A stretch of DNA of 64,000 nt from Streptomyces sp. G-G2 (GTDB lineage: Bacteria > Actinomycetota > Actinomycetes > Streptomycetales > Streptomycetaceae). A model generated the notes under the pieces. The model searched no databases. It was not told the origin of the DNA and was given only the letters and a program-made list of their open reading frames with translations. Positions 32,497-42,550 of the stretch are shown here, in pieces; position 1 is the stretch's first letter, and every line of letters starts with the position of its first letter. The position numbers and the translations under genes are program-made. The stretch spans positions 62,001-126,000 of the forward strand of contig NZ_JASISO010000004.1 of NCBI RefSeq assembly GCF_030063135.1, read 5' to 3'.

Positions 32497-35400
32497 CTCC
32501 CCGTGCCGTACTCCCGACCCCCGCGCGTGCCCGCTGGCAGCCCCTGCGAATCGGCCTCGTTGATCTTTTTCACTACGACGTGGAGGAGTTCCACTTCCGC
32601 GACGGCCGACTGCTGCTGCGTGGGAACAACGGCACCGGCAAGTCCAAGGTGCTCGCCCTGACCCTGCCCTTCCTCCTCGACGGGGACCTCAGCGCGCGCC
32701 GCGTGGAACCCGACGGAGACGCCGGGAAGCGGATGGAATGGAATCTGCTGCTCGGCGGCGAGCACCCGCACTCGGAACGGCTCGGCTACACCTGGGTGGA
32801 GTTCGGCCGCCGCGACGAGGTGAGCGGCGAAGAGCAGTTCCGCACGCTCCTCTGCGGGCTCAAGGCCGTCAGCGGGCGAGGTATCGCGCGGCACTGGTGG
32901 GCAGTGACCGCCCAGCGGATCGACCACGCGCCGGCCGAGGTCAGGTCGGAGGGGTCGCTCAGTCTCCTCGACGCCACCGGCACCGTGTTGTCCCGGGACC
33001 GGCTCATGGAAGCGGTCGCTGGACACGGCATGGTCTACGACCAGGCCAAGATCTACCGCCGGGCCGTCGACGAGGCGTTGTTCGGACTCGGTGAGCAGCG
33101 CTACGCCGCCCTGGTGGACCTGCTCATTCAGCTGCGCCAGCCCCAACTGTCCAAACGTCCCAACGAGGCCGCCCTCTCCCGGGCCCTCACCGAAGCACTC
33201 CCGCCCATGGACCAGGCCGTCATCGCGGATGTGGCCGAAGCCTTCCGCTCCCTGGACGAGGAGAAGGAAGAGCTGCGCGCTGCCGGCGCGGCCGAGCGGG
33301 CGGCTTCGGCGTTCCTCGACCACTACCGCCGTTACGCACGCATCGCTTCCCGCCGCCGCGCACGCCTGCCGCGTACGGAGCACTCGAAGTACGAGCACCT
33401 GCTGCGTGAGCTCGCCGAGGCGCAGGCGGGGATGGCCGCGGCCGAAGAGGAGCGGGCGACGGCCGATGAGCGGATCGCGGCGCTCACCGAGACGTACGCG
33501 AGACTGGAGGCCGTCGACGCAGCCCTGCGTGAGGGCCCGGAGATGCGAAGCGCCCATGAACTGGAGCGGGCAGCGAAGGCGTTGGAGCGGTCAGGGCGGG
33601 ACTGCGTACGAGCCCGCGACGACCAGGAAGCGGCCACCCTGCTGCACACGCGGGCGCTAGGCCGGCTCGGGGCGGCGGAGAACCGACTCCAGGCCGCCCG
33701 GAACCGGGCCGAGGATGCGCTTCGCCTCGCGCGGGAGACTGCCGAGGCGGCCCGGCTGGACCTGCCCGGGGACGAGGAGATGACGGCGGCCGAACTGCGC
33801 GCCGCGGTGGCCGGGGCGACCGACCGCCGACACCGCACCCTCGCGCATGTGGAGGAGCTCGCGGACCGTGCCGGGACGGCGTCGGCAGAGCGCCGGGCCG
33901 CCGCACTGCGGCTCGACGAGACGGAAACCGACCTGGTGCACGCCGCCGAGGCACAGGGCGCGGCCGACGAGACCTTGACGGCCGCGGGCCGGGCCCTGGT
34001 GGATGCCGTACGCGAGCACGCGGGCCGGTGCGAGGAGCTGGCGTACGCCGACCCGGTCGGATTGCTGGACGAGCTGCAGGAGTGGATCCGGCACCAGGAC
34101 GGGCCCTACCCGGCGCGTCGGTATGGATCGCAGGCGCACAGCGTCACGGCAGCGGCACTCGCCGACCAGGCCGCGCAATCAGCGCAGCGCAGGGCGGCCC
34201 TGTCGGCCCGCGCCCGAGACGCGGAACAGGAACTCGACGAGCTCGAGGCCGGCGGCCGGCGCGGGCCGCAGGCCCCGTACACCCGAACCCCCGGCCTGCG
34301 CGCTCACGTGGCCGGCGCCCCGCTGTGGCGGCTGGTCGACTTCCGGGACGAGGTCGCGGCCCATGAGCGAGCCGGGCTGGAGGCGGCCCTGGAAGCGGCC
34401 GGGCTGCTGGACGCCTGGGTGCGCCCCGACGGCGCGGCCCGGGCGGCCGACGGGCACGACGTACTCCTCGACTCGCGTAGGGGCCCGGTCGACGGCCCGT
34501 CGCTCGCCGACGTTCTTCGCCCGGCGGTCGACCACGGCGATGCCCAGGCAGCCCATGTGGGTGAAGAAGTGGTGGGCCGCCTCCTCGGGGCGGTCGGCCT
34601 GGGCGCGGTGACCGGGCCGTCGGGCATCGAGCCGGCGGGGGACACGTGGGCCGCGCCGGACGGGCGGTACCGCATCGGTGTCCTCACCGGCCGGTGGTCC
34701 AAAACCGCTGCGGAGTACATCGGCGAGGGCGCCCGGGAGGCGGCACGGCGCACCCGCATCACCACCCTGCGCGTCGAACTCTCCCTCCTCCAGGGGGAGG
34801 CGGCGTCCGAGGCCGCGCACGCGCAGGCCCTGGCGACCCGCCGCCGGACCCTCGACGCCGAGCTGGCGGAGGTGCCCGACGACGGGCCGCTGACCCGGGC
34901 GCACGCCCGCGCGGCCGCTGCCGCCGACGGGGTGCGCCAGGCCAGGTCCCGTCGAGAGACACGGTCCGCGGACGTGCTGGCCGCAGTCGAGCGGTCGGCG
35001 CGGGCGAGCGCCGAGCTCGAGGAGGCCGCCGCCGATCTGGGGCTGCCCGCGGACCGGTCGGCGCTGGCCGTAGTACGGCAGGCCCTCATCGAACTCGCGG
35101 CGGTTCTGGCCGCACTCTGGCCCGCACTGCGCGAGCGTGCCGAAGCAGCCGAGCAGGCGCACGAGGAGCACGAGGAAACCGGCCGGGCGGGGGAGCGCGC
35201 TGCCGAACTCGCTCTGCGGGTGCAGGCGGCGGCCCTTGAGACGGCAGCCGCGGACGAGCGGCTCGCGACGCTGCGCTCGACTGTGGGTGAGGCCGTGGCC
35301 GAGTTGGAACGACGGCTCGCGGAGACCGCCCGGGCCCTGCGCGGCTGCGCGGCCGATCAGGGGTTGTTCCAGGGCCGCCGCACGGAGGCGGACCGGCAGG

Positions 35401-36617
35401 CCAGCCGGGCCGAGGGTCTGATCGAGCGGCTTGAAAAGGAGATCACCAGGGCTGTCGCCGCGCGCTCCGAGGCCATCGCTGGACTCCAGCGCTTCACCGC
35501 CACCGGGCTGCTCACGGTAGCGCTTCCCGGCCTTGCCGTACCGGCCGCCGACGACGGTCCGTGGGCAGCCACTCCGGCCATCGCCCTTGCCCGCTCCCTC
35601 GAATCGGAGCTGTCGACGACGGACGACTCGGAAGCCGCCTGGGAGCGCGTACAGCGGCGTCTGAGCGAGGAGCACAAGACCCTCCAGGACGCGCTGTCCC
35701 GGCACGGTCACAGCGCCTCGGCCCGGATGGTCGAGGACGGCATGATCGTGGACATCGTCTACCAGGGCCGGGAGCGGGCGGTTCCCGAACTCGCCGAGGC
35801 ACTCGCGGTCGAGGTCGGCGAACTCACCCGGATCCTTTCCGCCCATGAACGCGAGATCCTCGAAGCCCATCTCATCACCGAGGTCGCCGGCACCCTCCAG
35901 GAACTGATCGCCACCGCCGAACGGCAAGTGATCGCCATGAACGCCGAGCTGGAGGACCGTCCGACCTCCACCGGCATGACCCTGCGCCTGGTGTGGCGGG
36001 CCTCCCGCAAAGCCCCTGCCGGTCTCGCTCAGGCTCGTGGCCGCCTGCTCCAGACAGCCGACGCCTGGACCCCCGGTGACCGGGCCGCGGTCGGGGAGTT
36101 CCTGCAGACGCAGATCGCCCGCCAGCAGACCGAGGACGCGGCGGGCAGCTGGCTGGAACACCTCACGGCGGCCCTCGACTACCGCTCCTGGCACGAGTTC
36201 GCCGTCGAGCGCCAGCAACACGGACGCTGGGTGCCCGCCACCGGTCCCGCTTCCGGAGGTGAACGCGTCCTGGCGGTCTCCGTACCGCTGTTCGCCGCCG
36301 CCTCCTCGCACTACGCGAGCGCGGGCAGCCCGTACGCACCACGGCTCGTCACCCTGGACGAGGCGTTCGCGGGTGTCGACGACGACTCCCGCGCCAAGTG
36401 CCTGGGACTGCTGCACGCCTTCGACCTGGATGTGGTCATGACCAGCGAACGGGAGTGGGCCTGCTACCCGCAGGTGCCGGGCATCGCCATCGCCCAGCTG
36501 TCCCGCGTCGACGAAGTCGCCGCTGTCCTGGTCACCCGTTGGGAATGGGACGGCACGGCCCGTACCCGCCACGAGGACCCGGTGCGCGGTGCGGACCCGG
36601 CGGCCCTGTGGGCGTGA
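32493..36617 (+). CDS. jetC: JetC, SMC/MukB-like ATPase of type I Wadjet
   Basis: The 1374-residue protein matches TIGR02680. The N-terminal ATPase head has Walker A LLLRGNNGTGKSKVLAL (about residues 40-55). The long Ala/Glu/Arg-rich coiled coil is interrupted by a hinge-like globular region around residues 590-760 (GAPLWRLVDFRDEVAAHERA). The C-terminal head has signature ASGGERVLAVSVPLFAA (about 1250) and Walker B LVTLDEAFAGVDDDS (about 1285). It drives ATP-dependent DNA loop extrusion. The start is TTG 32493, overlapping the jetB stop (TTGA). All motor motifs are intact. Confidence 0.93.
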   Translation: MTPRAVLPTPARARWQPLRIGLVDLFHYDVEEFHFRDGRLLLRGNNGTGKSKVLALTLPFLLDGDLSARRVEPDGDAGKRMEWNLLLGGEHPHSERLGYTWVEFGRRDEVSGEEQFRTLLCGLKAVSGRGIARHWWAVTAQRIDHAPAEVRSEGSLSLLDATGTVLSRDRLMEAVAGHGMVYDQAKIYRRAVDEALFGLGEQRYAALVDLLIQLRQPQLSKRPNEAALSRALTEALPPMDQAVIADVAEAFRSLDEEKEELRAAGAAERAASAFLDHYRRYARIASRRRARLPRTEHSKYEHLLRELAEAQAGMAAAEEERATADERIAALTETYARLEAVDAALREGPEMRSAHELERAAKALERSGRDCVRARDDQEAATLLHTRALGRLGAAENRLQAARNRAEDALRLARETAEAARLDLPGDEEMTAAELRAAVAGATDRRHRTLAHVEELADRAGTASAERRAAALRLDETETDLVHAAEAQGAADETLTAAGRALVDAVREHAGRCEELAYADPVGLLDELQEWIRHQDGPYPARRYGSQAHSVTAAALADQAAQSAQRRAALSARARDAEQELDELEAGGRRGPQAPYTRTPGLRAHVAGAPLWRLVDFRDEVAAHERAGLEAALEAAGLLDAWVRPDGAARAADGHDVLLDSRRGPVDGPSLADVLRPAVDHGDAQAAHVGEEVVGRLLGAVGLGAVTGPSGIEPAGDTWAAPDGRYRIGVLTGRWSKTAAEYIGEGAREAARRTRITTLRVELSLLQGEAASEAAHAQALATRRRTLDAELAEVPDDGPLTRAHARAAAAADGVRQARSRRETRSADVLAAVERSARASAELEEAAADLGLPADRSALAVVRQALIELAAVLAALWPALRERAEAAEQAHEEHEETGRAGERAAELALRVQAAALETAAADERLATLRSTVGEAVAELERRLAETARALRGCAADQGLFQGRRTEADRQASRAEGLIERLEKEITRAVAARSEAIAGLQRFTATGLLTVALPGLAVPAADDGPWAATPAIALARSLESELSTTDDSEAAWERVQRRLSEEHKTLQDALSRHGHSASARMVEDGMIVDIVYQGRERAVPELAEALAVEVGELTRILSAHEREILEAHLITEVAGTLQELIATAERQVIAMNAELEDRPTSTGMTLRLVWRASRKAPAGLAQARGRLLQTADAWTPGDRAAVGEFLQTQIARQQTEDAAGSWLEHLTAALDYRSWHEFAVERQQHGRWVPATGPASGGERVLAVSVPLFAAASSHYASAGSPYAPRLVTLDEAFAGVDDDSRAKCLGLLHAFDLDVVMTSEREWACYPQVPGIAIAQLSRVDEVAAVLVTRWEWDGTARTRHEDPVRGADPAALWA

Positions 36618-37849
36618 ACGCGTACCCGGTCGACGAGGACCGCCTGCGTCGACTCCTCGGCGGGCCCGACCTGGCCTGGCTGCTGGAGCGCGTACGCCGT
36701 CGGCTGGAGCGGGGGCAGCGGCTCACCGGACCCGTCTCCCTCGCCGCGGCCACTCCGGCCCAACGGGCCGCGGCCGAGCGACTGCTGGGCCGGGCCCCGG
36801 GTGGCGGCAGGGTGCTGACGGTCCGGCTCGACGCAGTGGACGCCGTACTGGTCAGATCGGGTATCAGCCCCGAGGGCCTGACGGCGGCCGTGACCGCGCT
36901 CACCGGGCCGGTCGTCCCTCTCGAAGAGGTCCGCCGGAGCGAGGATCAGGTCTGGGCGGAGGCGTACGATCCGCTCACCGCACTCGCCGGAGAGATTCCG
37001 CGCCTCGCGCAATGGTCCGGCCGGATGCGCGACGACGGCCTCGTACGACGCCTCGCCCGTACGCCGGAGGCCGCTCGACTGCTGCTCGACCAAGCGGCCC
37101 GCGTGCTGCGCGCACTGCCGGCCGAGCCGCCGCGCTCCCTGTCCGTGTTCGCCGCCGACTTCCTGGGCAGCGCCCACGCACTGGACGACGGGACACCCTC
37201 GGCCACCTTGTGTCTCTCCGGGATCCGCGCCCTCACCGGGCATCCGGACGGGGCGGGCGCGGCCTGGCGACGGGCCGCCTGGGCCTCTGCCGGTCTGCTG
37301 CGTGACGACGTCTCCTCCACGGTCCTCACCCTCAACCTCCGCGGGACCCCGGCTCTGGACTGGATGGCCGACGTGGGCGACCCGTGCGTCCTCACCCTTC
37401 GCCAGCTCGCCCACCGTCCGCCGCTGACCACGCCGCCGGTGGTCCACATCTGTGAGAACCCCGCCGTTCTTTCGGCCGCGGCCGATACCCACGGCCCGGA
37501 CGCCCTCCCGCTGGTCTGTCTCCAGGGCCAGCCGTCGGCTGCTGCCCTTGCGCTCCTGGCACGCCTCCACGACCTCGGTGCCACCTTCCGCTACCACGGC
37601 GACTTCGACTGGGGCGGCCTGCGCATCGCCGTGACGCTGCGCAGACACATCCCGTGGCAGCCGTGGCGCTACTCGGCTGTCGACTACCAGGCGGCCGTAG
37701 CTGCTGCCCGTCGGGCTCCCCAGCCCCTGACCGGGGCGGTGGCCCCATCGCCGTGGGACCCGGATCTGGCGCTTGCCCTCACCGAACATGGGGTGCGCGT
37801 GGAGGAGGAGGCGGTACTGGACGCGCTGCTGGCGGACCTCGCGGGATGA
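36614..37849 (+). CDS. jetD: JetD, Toprim-like nuclease of type I Wadjet
   Basis: From GTG 36614 (GTGA overlap with jetC) the protein is 411 residues and matches TIGR02679 (DUF3323 plus DUF2399). The C-terminal Toprim-like domain holds VHICENPAVLSAAADTHG, then LVCLQGQPSAAALALLARL and FRYHGDFDWGGLRIA, with the conserved acidic residues (E in CENP, D-x-D in GDFDWGG) that bind metal. JetD cuts DNA after JetABC has extruded a small circle. The operon is therefore complete and apparently functional. Confidence 0.92.
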   Translation: MNAYPVDEDRLRRLLGGPDLAWLLERVRRRLERGQRLTGPVSLAAATPAQRAAAERLLGRAPGGGRVLTVRLDAVDAVLVRSGISPEGLTAAVTALTGPVVPLEEVRRSEDQVWAEAYDPLTALAGEIPRLAQWSGRMRDDGLVRRLARTPEAARLLLDQAARVLRALPAEPPRSLSVFAADFLGSAHALDDGTPSATLCLSGIRALTGHPDGAGAAWRRAAWASAGLLRDDVSSTVLTLNLRGTPALDWMADVGDPCVLTLRQLAHRPPLTTPPVVHICENPAVLSAAADTHGPDALPLVCLQGQPSAAALALLARLHDLGATFRYHGDFDWGGLRIAVTLRRHIPWQPWRYSAVDYQAAVAAARRAPQPLTGAVAPSPWDPDLALALTEHGVRVEEEAVLDALLADLAG

Positions 37850-37891
37850 CGGCGCGACCCGTGCGGCTCGACCGTTCCCACCGGGCCTTGT

Positions 37892-37953
37892 CGTCGGTGC
37901 ATCTGGCCAGAAACGCCGGACCTGCGGTTCCAGTGGGGAGCGTTGCGGCCTTC
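37892..37953 (+). repeat. Right direct repeat flanking the Wadjet region
   Basis: CGTCGGTGC ... AGAAACGCCGGACCTGCGGTT ... GGAGCGTTGCGGCCTTC lies 43 bp after the jetD stop and aligns with 28841-28901 before the operon, in the same orientation. It has one more copy of the GACCTGCGG box. The two repeats bracket about 9 kb that holds the helicase debris and jetABCD. The remaining bases to 38028 show no gene. Confidence 0.6.
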
Positions 37954-38028
37954 GCTCGCCGCGTCAGGGTGCTCCGCGCCACAGTCCTGGGCGGCGGCTT
38001 CCCCCCATCCGCTTCCCCTCTTCGACGC

Positions 38029-41000
38029 TCAGGAGAGCAGCGGTTCCAGCGCCGACCCGCCGACCAGAATCCGCCATGCGGGCATCCGGACCGTACGAGC
38101 CACCGGCCCGGCCTTCGCCCCGGCACCGCCGGAGGGGAGTCCCACCAGCAGGTCGCCGCGCGCGTGGGTCAGCCGCAGATGCCGTGCGGGATCCTGGTCG
38201 TGCCGGGGGCCGGGATCGATCAGCACGGCCGTGTTCGCCCCGCCCGCTGTGAACAGCAGGTCCACGGTGTGTCCGCCGACGACCGCCGCACGCTCCAGAT
38301 CGGTGATGCCGCAGGCGCCCAGGTAGTCCTGGAGCCGGTCGGCCAGATCTTCGCGGAACCCGGAGGCAGCCGTAGCCCTGACGGTTGTGTCCGGCTCTGA
38401 CAACGCCCCCCTGCGCAGCACGGCCGACCGCTCCGCGAGCAGCGCGGGGAGTCCCGCCTGCCCCTGCCAGAAGGTGTGGCTGCCCACCGTGATCAGCTGC
38501 GACTTCGCTCGGGTGACGGCGACGTTCCACAGGTTGACCTGGCTAGCCACCCAGTGCGTCGTACGCGGCGGGGTGTTACTGGTCGCCACCGGGCTCAGCA
38601 CCATGACGTCGCGCTGTCCTCCCTGGAAGGCATGCACAGTGCCCACCCGGACCCGGTCGTCGTCCGCCCAGACGCGAGCCAGTACCTCCTTCTGGGCCCG
38701 GAACGGAGTCACCACCCCGACCGTCGCGTGCTCGGGCAGCCGCAGCAGCAGCTCGTCCACCGTCTCCCGCACCCGCTGCGCCTCTGCCGCGTTGCGCCAG
38801 GACTGACCGCCGCCGCCCCGCGCGGACTCGCCCTGCGGTACGTCCACCCAGCCCAGCACCGGCGCCGGGTCGGCGTGGCCGACCGGATCGGCCGCCGGGA
38901 TCTGGCTCCGGACATCGGTGAGCACCTGCAACTGGCCCGCGTAGCAGTAGCCGTTGACGATGTCCGCGATCGCCGGATGGCAGCGGTAGTGCTCGTCGAG
39001 CAGCAGCGCCTCCTCGCCGTGCTGTGCGGCCGCGTGGTACGAGGCGTACGCGTGGTAGGCGAGCCGATGGTCCTCCAGCTGCGCCGCGCTCAGTCCGGTC
39101 CGTACCCGCGCTTGCCGCTCCTGCTGCGCGGTGATGCCGGGAATGTGCCCGAGCTGCATGGGATCGCCGATGATCAGCGCCCGCTTGGCCCGGAACAGCA
39201 GGGGCAGGACCGACGGGATCGAGCACTGGCTCGCCTCGTCGATCACCACCAGGTCGAAGAGCTTCGGGACGAGCTCCAGTTGGCGTACCGAGTGCGTACT
39301 GATGGCCCACCCCCTGAGGTGCGTCATCAGGTTGCGCTGGCTCTTCTGGAAGCCTGACTTCTGGCGCAGCGCCTGGAGCCGCTGCCCCATGAGGGAGCGC
39401 CCCCGGACCATGGCCTCAGCCGCCAGGGTCCGAGCGAGCTCACCCGAAGCGTCCGACAATCCGGCGGCGCTCTCCAGCCGCGCTCGCTTCAGCTCTTCCT
39501 CGTCCCGGCCGAGGATCTGCGGGGCGAGCTCCCGCAGCGCACCCTCCACGGTCACGGCCTCGGCGAGGGCGATGAGGAGTTCGGGCGGCGCGGGTCGTGC
39601 GGAAGCCCAGGACGGCCAGGGGCAGGTCGGATCCGTACCGGACGCGGCGATGAACGCGGACAGCGCCCGCCCTCTGCGCCACGGGCCCAGGGCGAACCAT
39701 CCCGCTCGGGCTGTCTTCCGGGCCCGTTCCTCCCAACGGGAGAGTGCGGCCATCCCGCCGTCGGCCCACGCGCCTTCGAGCAGTCCGACGGGCAGTTCCA
39801 ACTCGGCCGCCTGACGGGCCCGCTCCCGCAACAGCTCCAGCAGGCGCATCTCGTCACCCACCAGCCGAGCTGCCTCCGCCCGGTGAGCGGTGGATCGGGC
39901 TTGGCGGTTGCGCAGGTCTCCGGCCACGGTCGCCGAACTCCGACCCGCGGCTTCGACCGGCACCGGCTGGGTGAGCAGACGTTCCAGTTTCGCGGCCTCG
40001 CGCTCCAACGCCGCGGCATTTCCGGTCCGCATCAAAAGCCCGGGCGAGATCGCGTCACAACGCTCGGCCACCACATCCACGGCCTCGTTGTTCGTGGATG
40101 CCACGAGTACGGTCTGGCCGGCGGCGACAGCGGTCGTGACCACGGCGGTCACGACCTCGCTCTTCCCCGTACCGGGCGGCCCGGTGGCGACGGTCAGCGG
40201 ACGGGTCATCGCCGCCCGGATCACCAGCTCCTGGCTCTCGTTGCAGGGCCCGGGGGCGACGACGAACGCCGCTTCAGGGCCCGGGTCCTCGGCGCCACCA
40301 CCCGTCAAGAGCGCGTCCAGCGCGGTGCCGGGGATCTGTGCGGTGCGCGTGGACATCTGGAGCAGGTTGTCCACCAGGGCCTCGGTGGCAATCCGCTCCA
40401 CGCCCGAGGGCGCGAGGAGGACCGCGGCGTTGTGCGCACCAGGACGCAGCGAGTCCATCACGGACCGCTCGCTGAGCACCGACAGGTCGAGGGGCTCCAG
40501 CTCCGGAATGCCGAGCTCCGTGAGGAGTTCCCGCACGGCCCGCACCATCTGCGTGCCGTTGCCCTCCTGCCAGGTCGGCTGCCAGCGCGCGAGGAGGTCG
40601 GCGGCGTCGTCGTCCGCCAGCAGTTCCGTGATCAGCCCCGTGTGCAGGGCGGGGACCCCGTTCGGGCGAAGCCTGTCGCGGCCGTCCTCGTCGGGGGCGA
40701 GTTCCATGGGCTGGACCAGCAACGGTGCGATCCGCACGGCGGTGCGGCGTCGGCCGTCCCCGCCTCGCTCGGGGAGGGTGACGGCCGGATAGCCGTACCA
40801 GTACTCCTGGAGCCCGGAGCCATCGGCCCGGGGGCCCCTGCTCTTCGGTTTCGGCAGCTGGGAGGGAGCGGTGAGGGTTGGCCCGAGCCCGGACTGGATC
40901 GTCTCCGGTCCCTGGCCCAGAAGGAAGTACGCGGAGCCCCGCTTGCTGTCCCGGTCGGGCAGCATGCCCGACGCCGCCTGTGCGCCCAGGCAGTGCACGT

Positions 41001-41892
41001 AGTAGCGCAGGAGCTGCTGCCAGTCGATGCCGTTGCGGGCGTCGAGACCGGCGATCGCCCGGGCCTTCAGCAGCGCGGGAGACGCCTGGGCGGCGTCGCG
41101 GGGCGGGTCGGGGAGGTTCACGGACCGGGCCACGGAGCGTGCCAGCGGAAGCGAGTTCGTAGCCCGGATCGTGGACTTGGTCGGCCGCTGTTCCTGGGGA
41201 ACTCCGTTGCGCACCATCTGCGCGGTCAGGTACTCGAACAGGTCGTCCGGCGTGATCCAGCCGCTGTCCTTGATCCGCCCTGAGCGCAGGCCCTCCACGA
41301 TCTCGCCGGTGAACCGGGAGGTGCCGAGGGAAGAGCCGGCCGGAGCCATCGCCGAGGCGGCCTGGAGGGCGTCGGAGGCGGTGATGAAGTACACGCCGGT
41401 CGGCCGGAGGAGGGTGCTGGGTGCGGGCCGGGCGTTCGTGTCGCTCGCCCCCTTGGCGGTCCATCCCTGTACGACAGAACCACTGGAGCAGCAGTCCAGC
41501 AGCACGACCTTCGAGGAGGCCCGGCAGGACTGGAGCATCCGCTCCAGGAACTCGGCGGGCACCGCGGTGCCCGGGAGGTCGTCCGGGTCGGCGTCCCGGG
41601 TGAGGAAGTAGAGCTGGTTGTCGTCCTCGCAGAACTCGCCGTGGCCGCTGAAGTAGAGAAGTGCGGTCTCGTTGGACTGCCGCTCCTCCAGGAATGCCTC
41701 GATGGCGTGCAGCATCTCCGCGCGGGTCGGCTCGGCGACCATCGCGCAGTCGTTGTACATGCCGATCTCGGTGCTTTCCAGTACCGCCCGCATGTAGTGC
41801 AGGTCGGCCCGGACGGCGGGCAGATCGTGGTAGCGGTCGCTGTCGTACGTGGATACGCCGATGAGCATGGCGTACCGGTCGTTGTCACTCAC
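38029..41892 (-). CDS. EACC1-associated caspase fused to a superfamily I helicase
   Basis: The 1287-residue protein opens with a caspase-fold peptidase. The catalytic His84 lies in YFSGHG and Cys135 in LLDCCSSG, with a GVYFITASDALQAA substrate-pocket strand. A middle region of about 300 residues is unassigned. A complete SF1 helicase of the AAA_11/AAA_12 (Upf1-like) type follows: Walker A GPPGTGKSEVV (about 569), VIDEASQ (about 884), GDPMQLGHIPG (about 909), VGTVHAFQGGQ and WNVAVTRAKSQ (about 1125). The last 110 residues (VVGGHTVDLLF ... VLIDPG) resemble the nuclease-like tail of such helicases, but without the Lys of a PD-(D/E)XK site. ATG 41892 overlaps the EACC1 stop. The predicted role is a DNA- or RNA-sensing suicide protease in phage defence. 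Confidence 0.85.
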   Translation of the reverse strand: MSDNDRYAMLIGVSTYDSDRYHDLPAVRADLHYMRAVLESTEIGMYNDCAMVAEPTRAEMLHAIEAFLEERQSNETALLYFSGHGEFCEDDNQLYFLTRDADPDDLPGTAVPAEFLERMLQSCRASSKVVLLDCCSSGSVVQGWTAKGASDTNARPAPSTLLRPTGVYFITASDALQAASAMAPAGSSLGTSRFTGEIVEGLRSGRIKDSGWITPDDLFEYLTAQMVRNGVPQEQRPTKSTIRATNSLPLARSVARSVNLPDPPRDAAQASPALLKARAIAGLDARNGIDWQQLLRYYVHCLGAQAASGMLPDRDSKRGSAYFLLGQGPETIQSGLGPTLTAPSQLPKPKSRGPRADGSGLQEYWYGYPAVTLPERGGDGRRRTAVRIAPLLVQPMELAPDEDGRDRLRPNGVPALHTGLITELLADDDAADLLARWQPTWQEGNGTQMVRAVRELLTELGIPELEPLDLSVLSERSVMDSLRPGAHNAAVLLAPSGVERIATEALVDNLLQMSTRTAQIPGTALDALLTGGGAEDPGPEAAFVVAPGPCNESQELVIRAAMTRPLTVATGPPGTGKSEVVTAVVTTAVAAGQTVLVASTNNEAVDVVAERCDAISPGLLMRTGNAAALEREAAKLERLLTQPVPVEAAGRSSATVAGDLRNRQARSTAHRAEAARLVGDEMRLLELLRERARQAAELELPVGLLEGAWADGGMAALSRWEERARKTARAGWFALGPWRRGRALSAFIAASGTDPTCPWPSWASARPAPPELLIALAEAVTVEGALRELAPQILGRDEEELKRARLESAAGLSDASGELARTLAAEAMVRGRSLMGQRLQALRQKSGFQKSQRNLMTHLRGWAISTHSVRQLELVPKLFDLVVIDEASQCSIPSVLPLLFRAKRALIIGDPMQLGHIPGITAQQERQARVRTGLSAAQLEDHRLAYHAYASYHAAAQHGEEALLLDEHYRCHPAIADIVNGYCYAGQLQVLTDVRSQIPAADPVGHADPAPVLGWVDVPQGESARGGGGQSWRNAAEAQRVRETVDELLLRLPEHATVGVVTPFRAQKEVLARVWADDDRVRVGTVHAFQGGQRDVMVLSPVATSNTPPRTTHWVASQVNLWNVAVTRAKSQLITVGSHTFWQGQAGLPALLAERSAVLRRGALSEPDTTVRATAASGFREDLADRLQDYLGACGITDLERAAVVGGHTVDLLFTAGGANTAVLIDPGPRHDQDPARHLRLTHARGDLLVGLPSGGAGAKAGPVARTVRMPAWRILVGGSALEPLLS

Positions 41893-42290
41893 TCCGCGGC
41901 CGGTCCGTCCGCGGGGTTGCCCTCCGAGCCACCGTTGAGGAACCGCTGGATCTGCTCGTCGTCGGCGCGGGCCTCCTTGCCGGAGATGCGCAGCGTCGCC
42001 CCGTCGGGCCGGGTGACGACGATGGTCCGCTGGGGCACGCGGGCCAGCCAGATCTGGATACCGGCGGCGACCATGGAACCGCCGCCGAACACCAGGCCGA
42101 TCAGGTCGGCGACGGGCCCGCCCTTGTCGGTGTCCTGGGCCGCCTCAGGGCGGGGGATGTCGAGAGCGGCCTGTGGATCGGTGTCGGTGATCGCGGCGAG
42201 CAACTCGCGCGCCTCCCGCCGGGCGCGCAGCGGGTCATCGTCGACGATGGAGATGCGGTAGCCGGCCGGGCCCGCATGGCTGGTGCTCAC
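41889..42290 (-). CDS. EACC1, effector-associated constant component 1
   Basis: The protein of about 133 residues has an N-terminal alpha/beta unit (YRISIVDDDPLRARREAREL), a Gly-rich hydrophobic segment (LIGLVFGGGSMVAAGIQIWL) that could be a membrane helix, and a C-terminal beta pair (RTIVVTRPDGATLRISGKEA). This is the EACC1 pattern described beside caspases and other effectors in actinobacterial conflict systems. GTG 42290 has GGGGG 9 bases upstream; GTG 42296 is closer to it, and the frame extends to 42329. It overlaps the caspase gene by 4 bases. It is thought to be the constant regulatory or adaptor piece that holds or triggers the effector. Confidence 0.82.
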   Translation of the reverse strand: MSTSHAGPAGYRISIVDDDPLRARREARELLAAITDTDPQAALDIPRPEAAQDTDKGGPVADLIGLVFGGGSMVAAGIQIWLARVPQRTIVVTRPDGATLRISGKEARADDEQIQRFLNGGSEGNPADGPAAE

Positions 42291-42550
42291 GTTCACTGTC
42301 CCCCTGAATTCCCCGTGCGGCGGACACACGGACAGGCGAGGCTATCGGGGACGATGCGTGCGGATCTCGCATTTAGCCGAAAACCGCTCGTCAATGGCGT
42401 GAAACGCGCGGCTCCGCCCACACAGTTCCACCATCCCGGCCCCCAGGGAGGTGACTTCGGGGCGTACGCGGGCCCACGTTTCGGCTGATGGCCCTACGGT
42501 GTGGGGCGACAAAGCCGCCTCGGTGTCGAGGGGTTGGGGAGAGGACGGGC

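Noticed and set aside
34179..36572. 797-codon minus-strand frame opposite jetC
   Set aside because: Antisense shadow inside an intact SMC gene; composition typical of reversed GC-rich codons.
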